Below are positions 59,356 through 64,000 of a DNA stretch of 64,000 nucleotides, piece after piece. The stretch is from contig JAIOPM010000032.1 in the NCBI GenBank assembly GCA_021413885.1, positions 62,001-126,000 on the forward strand, given 5' to 3'. The notes beneath the pieces were generated by a model, which saw only the letters and a list, made by a program, of their open reading frames with translations, was not told the origin of the DNA and searched no databases. The number at the start of each line of letters is the position of its first letter. The first letter of the stretch is position 1. This stretch comes from Planctomycetota bacterium (lineage in GTDB: Bacteria; Planctomycetota; UBA1135; GCA-002686595). The translations under genes were made by a program, and so were the position numbers.

Positions 59356-60233
59356 GCGCGCACCTGCTTCGAGTCTCCGACGGGCTTCGAGTCTCCGACG
59401 GGGAGCTTCGACCGGAAACGCGCGGCCTTCTTCACCTCGGCGTGGACGACGTCGAACTCGGGGATGTCCTGATCCCACTCGAGCAACGTCGCGCGACCGC
59501 CCGCGCGGCGCATGGCTTCAGCGTAGAGCTTCCACACCGGATCGACGACCTCACCGGTGTGCGTGTCGATGCAGTGCGTGCCGTGATCGGTGTGGCCGGC
59601 GAGGTGGATCTGCACGACGCGCTCCCACGGCACCGTCTTCAAGTAGTCGAACGGATCGAAGCCGTGGTTGCGCGAGCTGACGTAGATGTTGTTGACGTCG
59701 AGCAGCAGCGCGCAGTCGGATTCCTCGGCCATGCGCGCGAGGAACTCCCACTCGCTCATCGTCGACGACGCGAACTCGAGGTAAGTCGACGGGTTCTCGA
59801 GCACCAACGGCCGCTCGAGGAAGTCTTGGACCTCGCGAATGCGGCGCACGAGGTTCGCGAGCGCCTGCTCGGTGTACGGAATCGGCAGCAAGTCGTGGTT
59901 GTTGCGGCCCGCGACGCCCGTCCAACAGACGTGATCGCCGAGCCACACGGCCTTGACGCGTTTCGCGAGCTCCTTGAGCTCGCGGAAGTACGCCCAGTCG
60001 AGCGGATCGGTCCCGCCGATCCCCATCGACACGCCGTGCATCACGATCGGGTAGCGCTCGGCGACGGAGTCGAGCACCCACATCGGGCGCCCGCCGGTCG
60101 CCATGAAGTTCTCGCTGATGATCTCGAACCAGTCGACGCTCGGACGCTTCTCGAGCACATGCCCGAAGTGCGTCGTGCGCAACCCCACGCCGAGACCGAG
60201 GTCCGGCAGGTTCCAACGGTTCGCGATCGTCAT
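59352..60233 (-). CDS. bufB: DUF692 iron enzyme (bufferin-type RiPP maturase)
   Basis: 293 residues from the ATG at 60233; the longer frame upstream is antisense of the precursor gene. TIM-barrel segments of DUF692 are clear: [60 protein letters not shown] and [10 protein letters not shown], with His66, Asp100, His101, Glu146, Asp179 and His210 as metal-ligand candidates. The related HvfB/MbnB/BufB enzymes use iron to modify Cys in a precursor. No Shine-Dalgarno is evident before the ATG, and a strong hairpin ends just 11 nt upstream. Confidence 0.92.
   Translation of the reverse strand: MTIANRWNLPDLGLGVGLRTTHFGHVLEKRPSVDWFEIISENFMATGGRPMWVLDSVAERYPIVMHGVSMGIGGTDPLDWAYFRELKELAKRVKAVWLGDHVCWTGVAGRNNHDLLPIPYTEQALANLVRRIREVQDFLERPLVLENPSTYLEFASSTMSEWEFLARMAEESDCALLLDVNNIYVSSRNHGFDPFDYLKTVPWERVVQIHLAGHTDHGTHCIDTHTGEVVDPVWKLYAEAMRRAGGRATLLEWDQDIPEFDVVHAEVKKAARFRSKLPVGDSKPVGDSKQVRA
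59366..59401. repeat. 18-bp perfect tandem repeat in the DUF692 gene
   Basis: Two identical 18-nt units (59366-59383 and 59384-59401) encode PVGDSK twice near the C-terminus of the DUF692 protein. A recent in-frame duplication, probably in a flexible tail. Confidence 0.85.
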
Positions 60234-60244
60234 CGTGGAAGTGA

Positions 60245-60285
60245 ACGAGCGAGCGGCCCGCGTGATGCACGGGCCGCTCGCTCGT
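60245..60285 (-). terminator. Perfect hairpin between precursor and maturase genes (attenuator)
   Basis: A perfect 16-bp stem (60245-60260 with 60270-60285) with a 9-nt loop occupies most of the 59-bp gap between the precursor stop and the DUF692 start. On the minus strand it is followed by TTCACTTCC, not a strong T-tract. Such hairpins between RiPP precursor and enzyme genes commonly act as leaky terminators or message-end guards so that more precursor than enzyme is made. Confidence 0.65.
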
Positions 60286-60292
60286 CGGGATC

Positions 60293-60658
60293 CTAGTGCT
60301 TGACGGGAACGGCGCAGCCGCCCTTGCCCTTGCACGAGTTCTTGCCCGCGCAACCGGCGTCGCCGGTCGAGCAGCCGCCTTGACCCTTGCAAGCATTCGC
60401 GCCCTTGCAGGAGTGCTTGGCCGCGGAAGCGCAGCCGCCCATGCCCTTGCACGAGTTCTGGCCGGCGCACGCGTTGTTCGCGGTCTTGCACGCGCCCATG
60501 CCCTTGCAAGCGTTCATGCCCTTGCAGGCGTGCTTGTCGGCCATGGCGTGCATGCCGCCGGAGTCGTGCTGGCTCTTACAGGACGAGGTGACGCCGGCGA
60601 CGAGCCCGGCGACGGCGAGCGCGATCAGCGCGCCCGAGGTTCTGACGTTGACGTTCAT
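60293..60658 (-). CDS. bufA: Bufferin-like 12-Cys RiPP precursor
   Basis: 121 residues with an AAGGA Shine-Dalgarno before the ATG. Signal peptide 1-26 (ending GVTSS); Cys27 follows and could be lipidated or part of the leader. The core has four units of C-x5-C-x5-C: Cys45/51/57, 64/70/76, 84/90/96 and 103/109/115, with a CKGxNxCKGxGxC consensus, 12 Cys in total. This matches the precursors associated with DUF692 and DUF2063 enzymes, in which Cys become 5-thiooxazoles that bind copper. The pattern differs from HvfA-type EGKCG repeats. First gene of the operon. Confidence 0.9.
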   Translation of the reverse strand: MNVNVRTSGALIALAVAGLVAGVTSSCKSQHDSGGMHAMADKHACKGMNACKGMGACKTANNACAGQNSCKGMGGCASAAKHSCKGANACKGQGGCSTGDAGCAGKNSCKGKGGCAVPVKH

Positions 60659-60784
60659 CGAAAGGTCCTTGATGGGGAAAAAGGGAAGTGTCAGGTCTTG
60701 CGCGACAGTACGGCGCGCTGGGCCCCATTGGATGCAAGGTTCCGCCGCGCCTTTCAAATGCCAAGGGCGGATTCGCGCGTTTGC

Positions 60785-61672
60785 TTACCGTCCGTGAGAC
60801 TCGGGGCGGGAGCTCTCGGCCGCCTTCGCGCGCGCCCAGGCCGCCATCAGCGCGTCGAGCGCTTGCCCGCCGACCGCGCCGCCGAACTCACCCTCCACGG
60901 CACGGAAGCGCCGTTCGAAACGCCGCAACGCCTCGCGGGTCGCGCGTTCCGGGTCGATCTTCAGGTAGTTGCCGAGGAAGGCGGCGGCGAGCAACACGTC
61001 GCCGAGCTCCCACTCGAGCTCCGCGCGCGCCGCGTCGTCCGGCGACTCGCCGGTGCGCTCGAAGACCTCGGTGAGCTCGCTCACTTCCTCGCCGACCTTC
61101 GCGAGCGCATCGGTCGCGTTCGTCCAACGGAAGCCCGCCGACATCGCCTTCTGGCCGACGCGTTGCGCGCGTTGCAACGCGGGCATCGCGGCGGGCACGC
61201 CGGCGATCGCGCTCGAGTCGGTCTTCTTCTCCTCGCGTTCGGTGCGCTTGATGCGCTCCCAGTTGTCGAGCGCTTGCTCGGCCGAACCGACCGTCACGTC
61301 GCCGAAGACGTGCGGGTGACGGCGCACGAGCTTCTCCGACACCGCGTTCGCGATGTCGGCGAGCGAGAACTTGCCCGCTTGCTCCTGGATGCGCGCGAGC
61401 AAGCAAATGCCCATCAAGAGATCGCCGCTCTCCTCGATCACGTCGGCGTCGGTCTTCGACTCGACGGCGTCGACCACTTCGTGCGCTTCCTCGACCAAGT
61501 GCGGCGCGACGCTCTTCGCCGTTTGCTCGCGGTCCCACGGACAACCATCGGGCGCGCGCAGACGATCGACGATCGCGAGCAACCTGCGCACCGCATCGGT
61601 GCGCGGCTCGCCGAGCGGCGCGGGGATCTCGAGCGGACGCGGGTTCGGCTTCGCGGTCGTTTCGGAGCTCAT
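60785..61672 (-). CDS. mazG: Nucleoside triphosphate pyrophosphohydrolase MazG
   Basis: 295 residues, close to E. coli MazG plus a Pro/Arg-rich ending. Two all-alpha MazG domains: the first contains CPWDREQT, LVEEAHEVVDAVE and EESGDLLM (EExxE and ExxD metal motif), the second GEEVSELTEVFE and ELGDVLLAA. It hydrolyses NTPs or dNTPs to monophosphates. The TMEM175-like gene ends 18 bp upstream on the same strand, so this gene is probably the last of an operon beginning with queC. Confidence 0.95.
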   Translation of the reverse strand: MSSETTAKPNPRPLEIPAPLGEPRTDAVRRLLAIVDRLRAPDGCPWDREQTAKSVAPHLVEEAHEVVDAVESKTDADVIEESGDLLMGICLLARIQEQAGKFSLADIANAVSEKLVRRHPHVFGDVTVGSAEQALDNWERIKRTEREEKKTDSSAIAGVPAAMPALQRAQRVGQKAMSAGFRWTNATDALAKVGEEVSELTEVFERTGESPDDAARAELEWELGDVLLAAAFLGNYLKIDPERATREALRRFERRFRAVEGEFGGAVGGQALDALMAAWARAKAAESSRPESHGR

Positions 61673-61690
61673 CGCGAAGATCCTACGCGC

Positions 61691-62452
61691 TCACGCCGCC
61701 GCGACGCGTTTCGGCAGACGTTTGCTGCGCACCGTGCCGTGCCAACCGCGCAACGGTCCGAGCATCGCGTACCACCAACCGGCGACGCCCGCCCAGTCCT
61801 GACCGCCGATCGAGACGATCGCGATCGAGCTCGCGGCGACGCCGGCGTCGATCCAATGGGCTTGGATCTCGTCGACGGTCAAGTGGCGCTCGACGGCGTC
61901 GAGCTCGAGCTCGTCCGCGCGCGCCAACGCATGGCGATAGAGCACCGCGAACACCACCGACACCGACAGGAAGCCGGCGCCGTAGATCACCATCAACATG
62001 CGGCCGTCGACGTTCTCGAACGCGAGGCGACACGAGGCTTCGAGGCGCTCGCGCGTCGCGCCGGAGACCAGGCCGAACTTCAGGAAGAGCAGGTCGAAGA
62101 GCGACGTGAAGAGGAACTTCATCGGGTAGATGAAGAACAGCACGAGGAACAGCAAGACCGCGTTCCAGATCATCACGAACCCGTCGCTCAAGCCGTAGCG
62201 CCGGAAGAACGTGTAGTGGCTCCACCAGAGTTTGTAGAGCACGGTGAAGCACACGCCGAACGCGAGGAAGCCGCGCATCGTGTCGATGAGCTCGGCGTAC
62301 GTCCTCGGCACTTCGAGCGCGACGACCAGCAGCGTCAGCGCGAACGCGAAGACCGCGTCGCTGAAGCCTTCGAGGCGGCTGACCTCGTGCCCGCGCCAAC
62401 GGAAGTCGGTGTCGCCGCCGAAAGCGTTCGCGACCAACGATTCGCGGATCAA
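61691..62452 (-). CDS. TMEM175-like (DUF1211) potassium-channel-type membrane protein
   Basis: 253 residues if the TTG at 62452 is used; TTGA overlaps the stop of the upstream gene, like the other coupled starts here. The filter-helix signature FSDAVFAFALTLLVV is present at about 30-44, and six membrane helices follow, matching a single bacterial TMEM175 unit. The bacterial proteins are tetrameric potassium-leak channels. A C-terminal soluble region (about 205-253) is polar with basic tail. Confidence 0.8.
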   Translation of the reverse strand: MIRESLVANAFGGDTDFRWRGHEVSRLEGFSDAVFAFALTLLVVALEVPRTYAELIDTMRGFLAFGVCFTVLYKLWWSHYTFFRRYGLSDGFVMIWNAVLLFLVLFFIYPMKFLFTSLFDLLFLKFGLVSGATRERLEASCRLAFENVDGRMLMVIYGAGFLSVSVVFAVLYRHALARADELELDAVERHLTVDEIQAHWIDAGVAASSIAIVSIGGQDWAGVAGWWYAMLGPLRGWHGTVRSKRLPKRVAAA

Positions 62453-63408
62453 GGCTTCGGCTCCAGCTCGATGCGCAGCAGGCGGTGCTCCGAGAGCGGA
62501 TGATCGGTGCGCTCGCCCGTTTCCGTCCAATCACCCCAACCGCTGACCGCGTTGACGAAGAACGCGCCTTCGGCGAAGACGCCGAGCGTCGGATCGTCGA
62601 GCGGCGGACCTTCGACGAGCACGTCGATCTTCTCGACCGCGTCGTGCGCCGCGTTCAACGTCACGCGCAACACGCGCGGAGTCTGCGTGCCGTTCTGGAT
62701 CGCGTAGAGCGCGCCGTCGTGCCAGTAGATCCCGTCGACACCGCGCAGGCGGTCTTCGCTGCCGGGCAGGACGAAGCTCGAGCCCGCCTTCGTATCGACG
62801 CGCAGGATTCCGCGCGGATAGTCGGATACGAAGAGCTCGCCCCCGTCGTCGAACGCGAGCCCTTGCGGGTTCTTCCAACCTTCCCCGACGTTGACCGGAG
62901 CCAGACCGCGGCTCAAACGATAGATCGCAGGCGTCTTGCTGTCGGTGATCCAGATCGCGTCGTCGGGACCGACGACCAGATCGCCGAACACCCAATCCCC
63001 GTTGCCGCTGACGTGACCGTTGAAATCGACGTGCGCGTCCTTCAGGGCGAGTCCAAGCAGCCCGCCCGCGGACTTGCCGACCGATGCGTGGCCTTCCATC
63101 TGCGGCACGCTGCTCGATGCGACCCACAATTGCCGCGCGCGCGCGTCGATGCACATCCCGAACGCGCCGAAGAGTCGCTCATCCGGACCGAAGAAGTCGT
63201 GGAACTCACCGTCGGGAGTCACGCGCCAAATGCGGCGTTCGCGCACGCTGCTGACGAAGAAGTCGCGCATCTCCGGATCGAACGCGACGCCCTCGGCGAT
63301 CACGCCCTTCATCGGCCACACGAAACCGGCGAGCGGCTTCGTGGAGTCGGCGAGCTTCGGCGCACTCGCGCACGAAGCGACGAGGAACAAGACGAGCCAA
63401 CGCTTCAT
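62449..63408 (-). CDS. SMP-30/gluconolactonase-like propeller lipoprotein
   Basis: 319 residues. The lipobox ends at Cys13 (LVASC). Propeller blades show the SMP-30/LRE pattern: [62 protein letters not shown] and [18 protein letters not shown]. Some proteins of this kind are lactonases; the calcium-binding Glu (AEGVAF) and Asp are plausible but unproven. Starts in an ATGA overlap with queC and ends in a TTGA overlap with the channel gene. Confidence 0.82.
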   Translation of the reverse strand: MKRWLVLFLVASCASAPKLADSTKPLAGFVWPMKGVIAEGVAFDPEMRDFFVSSVRERRIWRVTPDGEFHDFFGPDERLFGAFGMCIDARARQLWVASSSVPQMEGHASVGKSAGGLLGLALKDAHVDFNGHVSGNGDWVFGDLVVGPDDAIWITDSKTPAIYRLSRGLAPVNVGEGWKNPQGLAFDDGGELFVSDYPRGILRVDTKAGSSFVLPGSEDRLRGVDGIYWHDGALYAIQNGTQTPRVLRVTLNAAHDAVEKIDVLVEGPPLDDPTLGVFAEGAFFVNAVSGWGDWTETGERTDHPLSEHRLLRIELEPKP

Positions 63409-64000
63409 GCCGTCACCTCCGCATACGCGATCGGATCGCGCTTCCCCGCCTCGCGAAAACCCTTGAGCCGCAACACGCACGCATCGCATCGTCCGCACGC
63501 GAGCACCGCGCCGCCGCGCGCGCTCGGGTCGTAGCAACTGTGCGTCAGCGCGAAGTCGACGCCGAGCTCGAAACCGCGCGCGACGATCTGCGCCTTGCTC
63601 AGCTTCAAGAGCGGCGCGTGGACACGAAACCGAGCTCCGCGTTCCGCTCCCGCCGCGGTCGCGACGCGCGCGAGCTCCTCGAACGCGGCGAGGAACTCCG
63701 GCCGACAATCGGGATAGCCCGAATAGTCGAGCGCATTGACCCCGAGAAAAAGATCGCGCGCCTCGACGATCTCCGCCCAACCCAACGCGACGGCGAGGAA
63801 CACCGTGTTGCGCGCCGGCACGTACGTCGCCGGCACGCCGACGCCGATCGAGCGCTCGTCGCGATCCTTCGGCACGTCGATCGCATCGGTCAACGCCGAG
63901 CCTCCGAGCGCCGAGAGATCGACGGTGACGACGCGGTGCTCGCTCGCGCCGAGCGCACTCGCGACGCGCGCCGCAGCTTCGAGTTCGACCGCGTGGCGTT
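63405..64000 (-). CDS. queC: 7-cyano-7-deazaguanine synthase QueC (5' end outside window)
   Basis: About 198 C-terminal residues. The frame runs open to the right edge, where it encodes [21 protein letters not shown] and [15 protein letters not shown], both typical of QueC; the N-terminal PP-loop ATP motif lies beyond the window. The zinc site is [14 protein letters not shown], with the HSCYDP Cys. It makes preQ0 for queuosine. Stop overlaps the start of the propeller lipoprotein gene. Confidence 0.95.
   Translation of the reverse strand, partial: RHAVELEAAARVASALGASEHRVVTVDLSALGGSALTDAIDVPKDRDERSIGVGVPATYVPARNTVFLAVALGWAEIVEARDLFLGVNALDYSGYPDCRPEFLAAFEELARVATAAGAERGARFRVHAPLLKLSKAQIVARGFELGVDFALTHSCYDPSARGGAVLACGRCDACVLRLKGFREAGKRDPIAYAEVTA

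Noticed and set aside
58516..60658. Methanobactin (MbnABC) or HvfABC assignment
   Set aside because: The precursor is a 12-Cys CKG/NxCKG type with a signal peptide, unlike the short MbnA peptide or the EGKCG repeats of HvfA; the bufferin pattern fits better.
60271..60658. CRISPR-like array in the Cys-rich gene
   Set aside because: The repeats are short codon-level repeats of a coding sequence in phase, with no spacers of constant length; no other CRISPR array or cas gene was seen.

Overview
The window is high-GC DNA (strong GCG/CGC codon preference) with dense, mostly intact bacterial genes. The gene content points to a member of the Planctomycetota or a close relative. Supporting features are tandem DUF1080 domains, an FG-GAP/ASPIC-UnbV lipoprotein, a large Ser/Thr kinase with a C-terminal repeat region facing a divergent sigma factor, many secreted beta-propeller and FG-GAP proteins, and numerous lipoproteins. 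This is inferred from gene families; no rRNA is present to confirm it.

Layout. 1-8 kb: a truncated SGNH-hydrolase-like gene, a YVTN propeller, an EamA transporter, a carboxypeptidase-regulatory-repeat protein and a secreted alpha/beta hydrolase with a small partner. 8-14 kb: a cytochrome c lipoprotein translationally coupled to a propeller plus two DUF1080 domains, then a 124-bp imperfect palindrome and a secreted propeller-like protein. 14-18 kb: a sigma factor and a divergent Ser/Thr kinase. 17.8-19.8 kb: an alkylation-repair pair (Ada-AlkA fusion plus a separate methyltransferase). 19.8-25.6 kb: a retropepsin-like protein, then three coupled genes: a UnbV/FG-GAP lipoprotein, a B12-type radical SAM protein with a PqqD-like tail, and a 58-residue peptide. 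25.6-44 kb: large secreted or lipid-anchored proteins, a Fic protein with AT-rich promoter repeats, a tandem lipoprotein duplication and a tyrosine phosphatase. 43.8-50 kb: a TPR/membrane-glycosyltransferase fusion, 6-phosphogluconolactonase and aconitase. 50-55 kb: a DUF900 hydrolase, tRNA-Ala(CGC), a methyltransferase, a cupin, a PqiA-like protein, RNase D and tRNA-Asp(GTC). 55-58 kb: an ABC ATPase/permease pair. 58.5-60.7 kb: a bufferin-type RiPP operon (12-Cys precursor, DUF692, DUF2063). 60.8-64 kb: mazG, a TMEM175-like channel, a propeller lipoprotein and queC, which runs off the right edge.

Two loci deserve most attention. The first is the radical SAM/PqqD/58-aa peptide cluster at 21.5-25.6 kb. 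Gene order, start-stop overlaps and strong Shine-Dalgarno sequences fit an undescribed peptide-modification system, but no product can be assigned. The second is the bufferin-like operon, a recently described family. Here it has a regular four-repeat core and a perfect 16-bp hairpin between precursor and enzyme genes.

Coupled starts (ATGA, GTGA or TTGA overlaps) are common in this genome and were used to choose several start codons.
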